A DNA stretch of 64,000 nucleotides, from assembly GCF_019799925.1 (NCBI RefSeq), contig NZ_JABGCG010000007.1:1-64000 (forward strand), written 5' to 3'. The position numbers and the translations under genes were made by a program. How positions within the stretch are numbered: position 1 is the first letter of the stretch; each line of letters opens with the position of its first letter. Source of the stretch: Blastococcus sp. CPCC 205250. Its GTDB lineage: Bacteria; Actinomycetota; Actinomycetes; Mycobacteriales; Geodermatophilaceae. Under the pieces are notes generated by a model. The model was not told where the DNA came from and ran no database searches. It saw only the letters and a program-made list of their open reading frames with translations. This document shows, in pieces, positions 26,071-36,190 of this stretch.

Positions 26071-27135
26071 TCACGGGGTGGTCGGGACCGTGATCTCGCC
26101 GCTGATGATCTGCTGACGGAACTCGTCGAGCTGCGCCTGGATGTCGTCGATCTGCCCGCCGGTGGTGGACAGGTCGACGCCCTCGCTCTCGAGGTCGTAG
26201 CGGGTGTCGGTGCCGCCCTCGACGCTGCCCTCGGCGAAGTCGGTGAGGAACGCCTGGACGCCGTTGTCGACGCGCTTGAGCATCGAGGTCATGATCACGG
26301 CCTGCTGCGCCGGGTCGTCGACCGTCTCGTACTGGTCGGAGTCGACGCCGATGGCCAGCTTCCCGGAGGCGACGGCCGCCTGGAACACGCCCGTACCCGA
26401 ACCGCCGGCCGCGTGGTAGACGATGTCCGCCCCGCCGTCGTACATGCCCTGGGCCAGGATCTGGCCGCGGGCCGGGTCGTTGAAGCCGGAGAAGTCACCG
26501 GCCGGCGAGATGTACTCGCTGGTGATGACGATGTCCGGGCGGGCCGCCCGCGCACCGGCCTCGTAGCCGGCCTGGAACTTCTGGATCAGCGGCGACTCGA
26601 CGCCGCCCACGAAGCCGATCTGACCGGTCTGGCTCTTCAGCGCGGCGGCGACACCGGCCAGGAAGGAGCCCTGCTCCTCGGCGAAGACGATGCCGGTCAC
26701 GTTGTCGATGCCCAGCTCGGCGACCTCGGAGTCGATGATCGCGAAGGTGGTGTCGGGGAAGTCCTCGGCGACCTCGCCGATCGAGTCCCCGTAGGCGAAG
26801 CCGACGGCGATGACCGGGTCGTAGCCCTGCTCGGCCAGGGTGGCCAAGCCCTCGACGCGGTCGGACCCGCCGTCGTTCGGGCTGAACTCCTGCACCTCGC
26901 CACCGAGCTCGTCGATGGCGGCCTGCACACCGGCGTAGGCCGAGTCGTTGAACGAGCGGTCGCCGCGGCCGCCGGTGTCGTAGGCGAGGCCGATGCGCAG
27001 CTCGTCGCCGCCGCCACCGCCGCCCCCGCCGCCACCGTTGCTCTCGCCGCCGCCGTCCTCGTCACTGGCGCAGCCCGCCAGGGCGAGCCCGCCAGCCAGC
27101 AGCAGCGCCGTGGCTCGGACGCTGCCCTTCCTCAT
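26071..27135 (-). CDS. BmpA-family nucleoside-binding lipoprotein
   Basis: The 354-residue protein has a type II signal peptide with lipobox LAGC near residue 22, then a Gly/Ser/Asp linker with a run of ten Gly. The mature part matches Bmp/PnrA solute-binding proteins: GLAYDTGGRGDRSFNDSAYAG, IAVGFAYGD, FVGGVESPLI, HAAGGSGTG and VDSDQ. Members bind purine and pyrimidine nucleosides outside the membrane. ATG 27135 (GGAG six bases upstream) puts the signal peptide at the start. It heads the operon with the ABC importer and salvage enzymes. Confidence 0.93.
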   Translation of the reverse strand: MRKGSVRATALLLAGGLALAGCASDEDGGGESNGGGGGGGGGGDELRIGLAYDTGGRGDRSFNDSAYAGVQAAIDELGGEVQEFSPNDGGSDRVEGLATLAEQGYDPVIAVGFAYGDSIGEVAEDFPDTTFAIIDSEVAELGIDNVTGIVFAEEQGSFLAGVAAALKSQTGQIGFVGGVESPLIQKFQAGYEAGARAARPDIVITSEYISPAGDFSGFNDPARGQILAQGMYDGGADIVYHAAGGSGTGVFQAAVASGKLAIGVDSDQYETVDDPAQQAVIMTSMLKRVDNGVQAFLTDFAEGSVEGGTDTRYDLESEGVDLSTTGGQIDDIQAQLDEFRQQIISGEITVPTTP

Positions 27136-27204
27136 AAGCGCTCCGCGCACGACGTCACTCCTCGTCTTGGGGGCCGAACCGGTGTCGCCGGAACCGCCCG
27201 ATGG

Positions 27205-27241
27205 GCTCACCCGCCGCCTGCGGCCTCCACCGGCGGTGAGC
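27205..27241 (-). promoter_or_regulatory. Hairpin in the 5' leader of the BmpA operon
   Basis: Arms 27205-27215 and 27232-27241 pair over 10 bases with one bulged base. On the minus strand the hairpin lies about 70 bases before the ATG. A TAGCGT -10 candidate lies further upstream on the minus strand near 27269-27274. A regulatory leader is possible; I do not recognise a riboswitch class. Confidence 0.4.
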
Positions 27242-27389
27242 CGGGGTCGGCCGCCGACGGCGACGCAGGAACGCTAGACGCGCGTGCGGGCCCCTCCACC
27301 AGCCGGAGAGCGGATAGAGACGCGATCGTTGCCAAGCGGCCCCCCGTCGCGTGGGCCCGGTCACCCGCGCCACGCGCCCGGGCGGCGGC

Positions 27390-27395
27390 TAGCGT
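27390..27395 (+). promoter_or_regulatory. -10 box, carboxypeptidase gene
   Basis: TAGCGT is followed by 8 bases and GTG 27404. It supports 27404 over an earlier in-frame GTG (27398), which would lie only 2 bases past the box. Confidence 0.5.
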
Positions 27396-27403
27396 CGGTG
27401 CTC

Positions 27404-28741
27404 GTGGCGGGGAGCGGGGGACGGCGGCCGCCCGCTGCGGCCCTGGCGGCGGTGGTCCTGCTGGCGTCGGTCCTGCTCCTCGGCACCGGCCCGGCGCTGG
27501 CCGATCCGGCCCGGCCGACGGTCGACCCCACCGCCCCGACGCCCACCGCCCCCCACCCGGGCCTGCCCCCGCAGGGCAGTGCGCCCGGCGGCGGGACCGT
27601 CGGCGGCGAGGAGCTGGACACCCGCGGGCTGGTGGTGGCCGACGGGACGCCGCCGCTGCCCGACGGGGTGGTGGCCCAGGGCTGGCTCGTCGCCGACGCG
27701 CTCTCCGGGGAGGTGCTGGCCGCCCGCGACCCGCACGGGCGCTACTACCCGGCGAGCACGCTCAAGACGCTGACTCTGCTCACCCTCCTGCCGCTGCTGG
27801 ACCCCGCGCAGGTGGTCGAGGGCACACCGGAGGACGAGCAGGTCGAGGGCAGCCGGGTGGGGCTGGTCACCGGCGGCCGCTACCCGGTGTCGCTGCTGTT
27901 CCAGGCGCTGGTCCTGCAGTCGGGCAACGACGCGGCCAACGCGCTGGCCCGCGCCGCCGGCGGGGTCGACCGCACGCTCGAGGCGATGAACGCGACCGCG
28001 GCGGAGATCGGCGCGTTCGACACCGTCGCCGGGACGCCGTCGGGGCTGGACGTCGCCGGCCAGTCCTCCTCCCCCTACGACCTGGCCCTGGTCTTCCGCC
28101 GCCTCGTGGCCGACCCGGCCACCCTCGCGGTCCTCACCACGCCGACCGCGCAGATGCCGCCGGTCGAGGGCCGCTCCCCCGGCTACCAGATCCAGAACCA
28201 GGACCCGCTGCTCACGACCTATCCCGGCAACCTGGGCGGCAAGACGGGCTTCACCGACGCTGCCCGGCACACCTTCGTCACCGCCGCGGAGCGGGACGGC
28301 CGGCGCCTGGTGGTCAGCGTCATGGCCACCGAGAACGTGCCGCTGCGCGCGGCCGACCAGGCCCGCCTGCTGCTGGACTGGGGCTTCGCCACCGCCCCGG
28401 CCACCGAGGGCGTGGGCCGGCTGGTCGACTCCGGCGCGGAGGCCCTCGCCGCGGCCGAGCCGACGACGGCGGCGCCGACGACCGCCGCGCCGACCAGCGC
28501 CGGCCCGGCCGGGGACCGCTCCGTTCCCGCCGCGGCCGGCCGGGACGACGGCGGCGCACCGGCCGTCGTGGGGATCGGGCTGGCCGCGGCCGCGCTGGCC
28601 GTCGTCGCCGCCACGGTGGTCGGCCGCCGCCGGGCGGTCACCCGGACGCCGGGACCTCCCGCGCCGGGACCCCCCGACCGTCCGGGACCCCCCGACCGTC
28701 CGGGGACAGCCGGGACAGCGTCGCCGTCCACGCCGCCGTGA
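27404..28741 (+). CDS. D-alanyl-D-alanine carboxypeptidase (PBP5/DacB-like)
   Basis: About 445 residues. A signal peptide (hydrophobic core about residues 10-30) precedes the peptidase S11 domain. The active-site Ser-x-x-Lys is ASTLK (near residue 122), the Ser-x-Asn motif is SGNDA (near 178), and the Lys-Thr-Gly motif is GGKTGF (near 280). It trims peptidoglycan stem peptides outside the membrane. A Thr/Ala-rich stalk, a C-terminal membrane segment (about residues 384-405) and a Pro/Gly-rich tail follow. The last 104 bases overlap the convergent YihY gene. Confidence 0.92.
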   Translation: MAGSGGRRPPAAALAAVVLLASVLLLGTGPALADPARPTVDPTAPTPTAPHPGLPPQGSAPGGGTVGGEELDTRGLVVADGTPPLPDGVVAQGWLVADALSGEVLAARDPHGRYYPASTLKTLTLLTLLPLLDPAQVVEGTPEDEQVEGSRVGLVTGGRYPVSLLFQALVLQSGNDAANALARAAGGVDRTLEAMNATAAEIGAFDTVAGTPSGLDVAGQSSSPYDLALVFRRLVADPATLAVLTTPTAQMPPVEGRSPGYQIQNQDPLLTTYPGNLGGKTGFTDAARHTFVTAAERDGRRLVVSVMATENVPLRAADQARLLLDWGFATAPATEGVGRLVDSGAEALAAAEPTTAAPTTAAPTSAGPAGDRSVPAAAGRDDGGAPAVVGIGLAAAALAVVAATVVGRRRAVTRTPGPPAPGPPDRPGPPDRPGTAGTASPSTPP

Positions 28742-29636
28742 AGAACGCGAAGCGGAAGACCAGGTTGATCCACACCAGGATGCCGACGGCCCCGCCCAGC
28801 GCCGAGGACGTGACGCTGTTGCCGATGAGCGACAGGTAGAAGCTCCCCAGCAGTTTCATCAGCTCGAAGCCCGCGGCGCCGAACAGCGCCCCCGGCAGGA
28901 GGTCGGGCAGCCGGTGCGGCGTGCCCGGCACCACCTTGAGCAGCCACAGGAAGACGACGACGTCGGTGCCCAGGGCCAGTGCCAGGCCGACGACCGTGGT
29001 GAGCAGCGACAGGCCCGGGACCTCGTCGAGGCCCAGGCGCTCCAGCGTCCAGGCGGTGGCCAGGGTGGCGATCCCGGTCAGGGCCAGGCTGAGCAGGCCG
29101 ACCGCGCCGAGGAGCACCAGCGCCAGCAGGTCCTGGACGTTGTCGCGCCAGAACTCGGGCTCGTCGACGCGGCCCTTCCAGATCTGCTCCATGCCGACCC
29201 GCAGCTTGTCCATGGCCCGCAGGCCGGCGTAGACGAAGCCGACCAGGCCGATGAGGCCCACGACGCCGGCGGCGCCCACGGCACCGCGTAGCTCCTCGAC
29301 GATGCTGCGGCCCGTCGCCCCCGGGAAGGCCTCACGGATCGCGCTGTAGAGCTCCCGTTGCAGCAGGGCGTCGCCGGCGAGCACCAGCCCGATGACCGAG
29401 GCGGCCAGGAGCAGGACCGGGAAGAGCCCGAGGAAGGTGAAGTACGTGACGCCGGCCGCCAGAAGGTCGCCCTGGTTGCGCTGGTAGCGGCCGCCGGCGC
29501 GGGCCAGGTGGTCGAACCAGCCCCACCGCCGGCGCAGCCCGGCGAGCGCCGCATCGGCCCGTTGCCCCACCCGGTCGGTCCACCCGGGCCGCTCGGGCGC
29601 CACGGGCGGTTCCGGCCGGACACGGGTCGCGCTCAC
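28638..29636 (-). CDS. YihY/BrkB-family inner-membrane protein
   Basis: The 332-residue protein has six membrane spans and the YihY core: GDLLAAGVTYFTFLGLFPVLLL near residues 55-80, a second conserved block with GLRAMDKLRVGMEQIWKG near 155, and ILVWINLVFRFAFF near the end. The family was once annotated as ribonuclease BN but is now regarded as membrane proteins of unclear function. The C-terminus has a short GVPDGRGVPAR repeat encoded opposite the carboxypeptidase tail. GTG 29636 fits a -10 box 7 bases upstream. Confidence 0.9.
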   Translation of the reverse strand: MSATRVRPEPPVAPERPGWTDRVGQRADAALAGLRRRWGWFDHLARAGGRYQRNQGDLLAAGVTYFTFLGLFPVLLLAASVIGLVLAGDALLQRELYSAIREAFPGATGRSIVEELRGAVGAAGVVGLIGLVGFVYAGLRAMDKLRVGMEQIWKGRVDEPEFWRDNVQDLLALVLLGAVGLLSLALTGIATLATAWTLERLGLDEVPGLSLLTTVVGLALALGTDVVVFLWLLKVVPGTPHRLPDLLPGALFGAAGFELMKLLGSFYLSLIGNSVTSSALGGAVGILVWINLVFRFAFFTAAWTATLSRLSPDGRGVPDGRGVPAREVPASG

Positions 29637-29643
29637 CGGCCCC

Positions 29644-29649
29644 AGTCTG
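29644..29649 (-). promoter_or_regulatory. Putative -10 box, yihY-like gene
   Basis: On the minus strand CAGACT, then 7 bases, then GTG 29636. The same hexamer precedes folD and the chorismate mutase leader peptide. Confidence 0.5.
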
Positions 29650-29727
29650 CGGTCTCCCGCGGACGGCCGCCCGAGCGCCCGGCCCGCCGCCGACCGGGGC
29701 GCGACCGGGGAGCAGGCGGCCGGCCGG

Positions 29728-31427
<1,700 letters not shown>

Positions 31428-32552
31428 TCAGCCCCCGGGTGTGGCGGCGGTCGTCGTCGCCGCGACGTCGTCCAGGGCCGCGAGGAGGACGTCGTCCTCG
31501 TCGGGCGCGCCGACGGTGACCCGGATGCCCTCGCCGGGGAACGGCCGGGTGATCACGCCGCGCGCCTCGAGCGCCGCGGCGAGCTCCGCCGTCCGCTCCC
31601 CCGTGGGCAGCCAGACGAAGTTGGCCTGGCTGTCGGGGACGTCGAAGCCGCGGTCGCGCAGGGCCGCGCCGAGCCGGTCGCGCTCGGCGACGACGGCAGC
31701 CACCCGGCGGCGCACCTCGTCCTCGCTGTCCAGGGCGGCGACCGCCGCCGCCTGGGCGAGCATCGAGACGCTGAAGGGCACGTGCGTGCGGCGGACGGCG
31801 TCGGCGACGGCCGGGTCCTCGGCCACCAGGTAGCCGACCCGGAGGCCGGCCAGGCCCCACGCCTTGGAGAACGTGCGCAGCACCGCGACGTTGGGCCGGC
31901 CGCGCATCAGCTCGATGCCGTCGGGGACGTCGGGGTCGGTGACGAACTCCCGGTACGCCTCGTCGAGCACCACCAGGGTGTCGGCCGGCACCGCGTCGAG
32001 GAACCGCTCGAGCTCCGGCCGGCGGACGGCGGTACCGGTCGGGTTGTTGGGGTTGCAGACGAAGACCAGCCGGGTGGAGGCGTCGACCGCCGCGGCCAGC
32101 GCGTCGAGGTCGTGGGTGTTGGCGGGACCGCCGGGGCGGCCGGGCACCAGGGGCGCCTGGACCGGACGCGCGCCGGCGACCTGGGCGAGCAGCGGGTACA
32201 TCTCGAAGCTGCGCCACGCGAAGGCGATCGTGGTGCCCGGGTCGCTGAACGACTGGGCCAGCTGCTGGCAGAGCATGACCGCGCCGCACCCGGGGACGAC
32301 CTGGGCCGGGTCGACGCCGAAGCGGCCGGCCAGCGCCTCGGTGAGCACGACCGCCCCGTTGTCCGGGTAGCGGTTGGTCTCGGCGGCGGCGGTGGCCAGC
32401 GCCTCGACGACGGCGGGCAGCGGCGGGAACGCGACCTCGTTGCTGGCCAGCTTCACGGCGCGGGCGACCCCGAGCTCGCGCGCCAGGTCCGCGGGGTTGC
32501 GCCCGGGCCGGTAGGCGGGCAGCGACTGCACCGCCGGGCGTGCGCTGACCAC
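31428..32552 (-). CDS. HisC-family PLP aminotransferase (histidinol-phosphate/aromatic)
   Basis: The 374-residue fold-type I aminotransferase has KLASNEVAFPPLP near residue 35, CNPNNPTGTAV near 158, DEAYREF near 190 and the PLP lysine in TFSKAWGLAGLRVGY near 217. It could be the second HisC or the aromatic (phenylalanine) aminotransferase Pat found in actinobacteria. No other his genes lie nearby, which favours Pat, but this stays open. GTG 32552 has GGGAGGAC upstream. It is divergent from galE. Confidence 0.88.
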   Translation of the reverse strand: MVSARPAVQSLPAYRPGRNPADLARELGVARAVKLASNEVAFPPLPAVVEALATAAAETNRYPDNGAVVLTEALAGRFGVDPAQVVPGCGAVMLCQQLAQSFSDPGTTIAFAWRSFEMYPLLAQVAGARPVQAPLVPGRPGGPANTHDLDALAAAVDASTRLVFVCNPNNPTGTAVRRPELERFLDAVPADTLVVLDEAYREFVTDPDVPDGIELMRGRPNVAVLRTFSKAWGLAGLRVGYLVAEDPAVADAVRRTHVPFSVSMLAQAAAVAALDSEDEVRRRVAAVVAERDRLGAALRDRGFDVPDSQANFVWLPTGERTAELAAALEARGVITRPFPGEGIRVTVGAPDEDDVLLAALDDVAATTTAATPGG

Positions 32553-32624
32553 GTCGTCCGTCCTCCCGGGGCCCGGCGCTCCCCCGGCGGCCCGACTCCG
32601 CGGGTGCTCCCGCTCCGCCGTCCC

Positions 32625-32630
32625 TAGGGT
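32625..32630 (+). promoter_or_regulatory. -10 box of leaderless galE promoter
   Basis: TAGGGT, then GGGCCC, then ATG 32637: one of the clearest leaderless arrangements in the window. Confidence 0.65.
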
Positions 32631-32636
32631 GGGCCC

Positions 32637-33599
32637 ATGCGCGTTCTCGTCGCCGGCGGCGCCGGCTACATCGGCAGCGTAGTCACGGCCGCCCTGGTGG
32701 AGGCCGGGCACGAGGTCACGGTGCTCGACGACCTGTCCACCGGTCACGCCGACGCGGTGCCCGACGGCGCCCGCCTGGTGCAGGCCTCGTTGCACGACTC
32801 GGCGCCGGTGCTGGCGCGGGCGCGGCCGGAGGCGGTGCTGCACTTCGCCGCGAAGAGCCTGGTCGGCGAGTCGCAGGTCAAGCCGGAGATCTACTGGGAC
32901 ACCAACGTGGGCGGGTCGCTGGCGCTGCTCGAGGCGATGCGGGCGGTGGACTGCCGGCGGATCGTCTTCTCCTCCACCGCGGCCACCTACGGCGAGCCGG
33001 AGCAGGTGCCGATCCGCGAGGACGCGCCCACCCGGCCGACCAACACCTACGGCGCGACCAAGCTCGCCGTCGACGCGATGCTGACCTCGTACGCGGCCGC
33101 GTACGACTTCGCGGCGGTCAGCCTGCGGTACTTCAACGTCGCCGGCGCCGCCTACGGCCTGGGCGAGCGGCACGTCACCGAGACCCACCTCATCCCCATC
33201 GCCCTGCAGGTGGCGGCCGGCAAGCGCGAGGCGATCACCGTCTACGGCGAGGACTACCCGACGCCCGACGGCACCTGCGTCCGCGACTACATCCACGTGG
33301 AGGACCTCTCCGACGCCCACCTGCTCGCGCTCACCGCGCCGCAGCCGGGCGAGCACCGCGTCTACAACCTGGGCAACGGCACGGGCTTCTCCGTGCAGCA
33401 GGTCGTCGACGCGGTGCGCGAGGTCACCGGGCACCCGGTCCCGGTGGAGGTCGGCACGCGGCGGGCCGGCGACCCGGCGCAGCTCGTGGCCGCCAGCGAC
33501 CGCATCCGCGCCGACCTCGGGTGGGCCCCGCGGCACACCGACCTGACCGGCATCGTGCGCGACGCGTGGGAGACGGCTCAGGCCCGCACCCGCGCCTGA
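32637..33599 (+). CDS. galE: UDP-glucose 4-epimerase
   Basis: The 320-residue extended SDR starts [13 protein letters not shown] (NAD loop GxxGxxG), has [10 protein letters not shown] with the catalytic Ser/Thr region near residue 118, YGATKLAVD (catalytic Tyr-x-x-x-Lys) near 142, and RYFNVAGA. The C-terminal half holds [10 protein letters not shown], typical of GalE. It supplies UDP-galactose for wall polysaccharide. The stop lies 9 bases from the convergent CNNM gene stop. Confidence 0.93.
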   Translation: MRVLVAGGAGYIGSVVTAALVEAGHEVTVLDDLSTGHADAVPDGARLVQASLHDSAPVLARARPEAVLHFAAKSLVGESQVKPEIYWDTNVGGSLALLEAMRAVDCRRIVFSSTAATYGEPEQVPIREDAPTRPTNTYGATKLAVDAMLTSYAAAYDFAAVSLRYFNVAGAAYGLGERHVTETHLIPIALQVAAGKREAITVYGEDYPTPDGTCVRDYIHVEDLSDAHLLALTAPQPGEHRVYNLGNGTGFSVQQVVDAVREVTGHPVPVEVGTRRAGDPAQLVAASDRIRADLGWAPRHTDLTGIVRDAWETAQARTRA

Positions 33600-33608
33600 C
33601 CGGTCCCT

Positions 33609-34943
33609 TCAGGCGCCGACGGTCGGCGTCGAGACGTTCGCCGGGTCGATCTCCGGCGGCTCGGGCCGGGTGACCGAGAGGCGGGCGATCCGTCGTCCGT
33701 CCAGCTCGAGCACGGTCAGCCGGCGGCCCTCCACGATCACGACGTCGCCCGGCGTGGGCAACCGGCCGAGCTCGGCGAGCACGTAGCCGGCGACCGTCTC
33801 GTACGGGCCCTCGGGCAGGTGCAGGCCGGTGACCTCGGCGAAGTCGTCGAGGTTGAGCAGGCCGTCGACGTCCTGCGGACCACCGGGCACGTCCTCGGGC
33901 TCCGGGGCGACCTCGTCGTCGTACTCGTCGTAGATCTCGCCGATGACCTCCTCGATGAGGTCCTCGAGGGTCACGATGCCGTCGGTGCCGCCGTACTCGT
34001 CGACGACGATCGCCAGGTGCTGGTTCTCCCGGCGCATCTCGGACAGGGCGGTGAGCACGCCGGCGGTGCCGGGCAGCCGCTTGACCTCGCGGGCCAGGTC
34101 GCCGACGGTCGCCGCACGGCCGGCCGGGTGGTTGGGCAGGAGCAGGTCGCGGATGTGGACGAAGCCGACGACGTCGTCCTGGTCGCGCCCGACGACGGGG
34201 TAGCGCGACCGGCTGCTGTCGGCGACCTGGCGGGCGGCGCGGCTGGCGGTCAGGGAGGCGTCGAGGAAGTCGACCTCGGTCCGCGGCGTCATGACCTCGC
34301 GGACCTCGCGGTCACCGGCGCGGAAGACCTCGTTGATGAGCTGGCGCTCGTCGCTGCTCAGGGACTCGTGCGCGGCGACCATGTCGCGCAGCTCCTCCTG
34401 GCTGATCTGCTCACCCGCCGCCTTGGGGTCGCCCCCGAGCAGCCGGACCAGGATGTTCGTCGACTTCGACAGCAGCCAGATGATCGGGCGGAAGGCCTTG
34501 GCGATCCCGTTCAGCGGCGCGGCGACCAGGAGCGAGAAGCCCTCGGCCCGCTGCAGGGCCAGCCGCTTGGGGGTCAGCTCGCCGACCACGAGGGACAGGT
34601 AGCTGATCGCGATCGTCACGAGGACGAGGGCCAGCGTGGAGGCCAGGCCCTCGGACATGCCGCGGTCCTCGAAGACGTCGGCGAGCGGGGCCGACAGCGT
34701 GCTCGCGCCGAAGGCAGCGGAGAAGAACCCGGCCAGGGTCACGCCGACCTGCACGGCCGCCAGGAAGCGGTTCGGGTCGCTGAGCAGCTTGGACACCGCC
34801 CGGCCGCGGCGGCCCTCGTTCTCGGCCATGGCCCGGACCTGCGACTCGCGCAGGGAGACCAGCGCGATCTCCGCTCCCGAGAAGGCGCCGCCGATCAGCA
34901 CGAAGGCGACGACCATCACGATGTTGAGCCAGACGTCGCTCAC
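33609..34943 (-). CDS. CNNM/CorC-type membrane protein with CBS pair
   Basis: The 444-residue protein has a DUF21/CNNM membrane domain (residues about 1-190, with a GGAFSGAEIALVSL start and VVGELTPKRLAL near 125), a CBS pair (about 205-335, ending in VDEYGGTDGIVTLEDLIEEVIGEI) and a C-terminal CorC/HlyC domain with GYVLAELGRLPTPGD. The family is linked to Mg2+/Co2+ efflux and was earlier called hemolysin TlyC-like. GTG 34943 follows CAGGAG at a rather long 12-base spacing. Confidence 0.9.
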   Translation of the reverse strand: MSDVWLNIVMVVAFVLIGGAFSGAEIALVSLRESQVRAMAENEGRRGRAVSKLLSDPNRFLAAVQVGVTLAGFFSAAFGASTLSAPLADVFEDRGMSEGLASTLALVLVTIAISYLSLVVGELTPKRLALQRAEGFSLLVAAPLNGIAKAFRPIIWLLSKSTNILVRLLGGDPKAAGEQISQEELRDMVAAHESLSSDERQLINEVFRAGDREVREVMTPRTEVDFLDASLTASRAARQVADSSRSRYPVVGRDQDDVVGFVHIRDLLLPNHPAGRAATVGDLAREVKRLPGTAGVLTALSEMRRENQHLAIVVDEYGGTDGIVTLEDLIEEVIGEIYDEYDDEVAPEPEDVPGGPQDVDGLLNLDDFAEVTGLHLPEGPYETVAGYVLAELGRLPTPGDVVIVEGRRLTVLELDGRRIARLSVTRPEPPEIDPANVSTPTVGA

Positions 34944-35087
34944 CGGCGGCGTGCTCCTGTCGGTTCGGGTGCTGGGATCAGAGGGGTGGGGCCCGGGTCC
35001 ATGCTGCCCGCCCGGGGGCGTGGTGCCCACCGGGCACCCCCTCGAACGGATCACACGGCTTCTCCGGAACGGATCTCGCCGGTGGCC

Positions 35088-35116
35088 TTCTGTGACGGAC
35101 CGGTCACGGCTAGTCT
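35088..35116 (+). promoter_or_regulatory. Promoter with dyad before the CAP-domain gene
   Basis: TAGTCT (35111-35116) is a -10 candidate, 17 bases after TTCTGT (35088-35093). The dyad GTGAC-N6-GTCAC (35092-35107) sits between the two boxes, where a bound regulator would block polymerase. The transcript would start near 35123, with GAGAGG as ribosome binding site 7 bases before GTG 35161. Confidence 0.4.
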
Positions 35117-35160
35117 CCGTAAAGCACATCCGTGTAACCCGCAACCCGAGAGGTCCCCGC

Positions 35161-36096
35161 GTGCACCACATGCCGGCCGGCCCCCCGCCGACCGCCCGAC
35201 TGGCCGCGTACCTGCGGCGCCGGGCGGCCCTGCTGTCCGCCGCCGTGGTCTGCGCCGTCGTCGCCGCGATCGTGCTCTCCGCCCTGCTGCTGACCGGCGC
35301 GGCCGGCACCCCTGACGACCCGGGGACCGTCGACGCCTCGTCCGAGACGACGCCGCGCGGGCCGTCCGCCACCGCGGGGTCCGCTGCCGCCGACGGCGAC
35401 CCGGTCGCGGGGAGCTCCTCCGCCGCGCCCGTCCCGCCGTCCGCCGCCCCCGAGGACACGCCGGCACCCGCTGCGCCCGCTCCCCCGGCGGACACGGCGA
35501 CGGCCGAGTCCGCCCCCGCACCGGACCACACCGCGCCCGGGACGACGTCCGCCGGCACGGGGACCACGGCCGCGGGCTCCCCGCGGCCGCCGTCGTCCCC
35601 CGCTCCGCCGCCCGCTCCGTCGGCCGGCTCGTCCGGAGGCTCGGCCCCCCGGCCCGCCCCGGCTCCTGCGCCCGCCCCGGCCCCGGCCCCGGCTCCGGCC
35701 CCCCCGGCGGCCGCATCCCCCGCGGGCGGGTCGGTCGAGGCGCAGGTGCTCGCGCTGGTCAACCGGGAGCGGGCCGCCGCGGGCTGCGGAGCGGTCAGTG
35801 CCGACGGCGGGCTGGCGGCGGTGGCGCGGGCGCACAGCGCCGACATGCGCGACCGCGGCTTCTTCGACCACACCAACCCCGGCGGGCAGGACCCGTTCGA
35901 CCGGGCCGCCGCGGCCGGCGTCTCCGCGCGGGCGGAGAACATCGCCCGCGGCCAGGCCGACGCCGCCGCGGTGATGGCCGCCTGGATGGGCAGCCCCGGG
36001 CACCGGGCGAACATCCTCAACTGCGGCCTCACCCGGCTGGGCGTGGGCGTCGCGGAGGGCTCCGGCGGCCCGTGGTGGACCCAGCTCTTCGGCTGA
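35161..36096 (+). CDS. Membrane-anchored CAP/SCP (YkwD-like) domain protein
   Basis: The 311-residue protein has one N-terminal membrane segment (about residues 22-42), then about 140 residues of Ala/Pro/Ser/Thr-rich stalk that ends in a perfect Ala-Pro repeat. The C-terminal domain (about residues 190-311) is a CAP domain: LVNRERAAAGC, HSADMRDRGFFDHTNPGG, AENIA and WMGSPGHRANIL. Conserved His and Glu residues are present. Bacterial CAP proteins are surface or sporulation proteins of uncertain function. The stalk suits display through the cell wall. Confidence 0.88.
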   Translation: MHHMPAGPPPTARLAAYLRRRAALLSAAVVCAVVAAIVLSALLLTGAAGTPDDPGTVDASSETTPRGPSATAGSAAADGDPVAGSSSAAPVPPSAAPEDTPAPAAPAPPADTATAESAPAPDHTAPGTTSAGTGTTAAGSPRPPSSPAPPPAPSAGSSGGSAPRPAPAPAPAPAPAPAPAPPAAASPAGGSVEAQVLALVNRERAAAGCGAVSADGGLAAVARAHSADMRDRGFFDHTNPGGQDPFDRAAAAGVSARAENIARGQADAAAVMAAWMGSPGHRANILNCGLTRLGVGVAEGSGGPWWTQLFG

Positions 36097-36111
36097 CGAC
36101 CCCCGGACACG

Positions 36112-36183
36112 CGTCGGCCCCCTCACCCGCTGGGTGAGGGGGCCGACGTCCGGCCTCAGCCGGCCCCGTCCCTCAGGACGGGG
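36112..36183. terminator. Three tandem hairpins between convergent genes
   Basis: Hairpin 1 has a perfect 17-base stem (36112-36128 with 36132-36148) and a 3-base loop. Hairpin 2 is 36150-36163 (5-bp stem, loop CTCA). Hairpin 3 is 36164-36183 (8-bp stem, loop CTCA). They fill nearly all of the space between the CAP gene stop (36096) and the icd stop (36191) and can stop transcription both ways. Confidence 0.85.
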
Positions 36184-36190
36184 TCCAGCA

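Noticed and set aside
24148..28839. Plus-strand frame of 1563 codons
   Set aside because: It runs opposite the nucleoside transporter genes and lacks any domain. Only its 3' portion overlaps a real gene, the carboxypeptidase, and in a different frame.
31428..32552. Assignment as hisC
   Set aside because: Sequence alone does not separate histidinol-phosphate from aromatic aminotransferases, and no his genes are nearby.
35091..35107. CRP site (TGTGA-N6-TCACA) before the CAP-domain gene
   Set aside because: The spacing between TGTGA and TCACG is 8, not 6; recorded only as an unassigned dyad.
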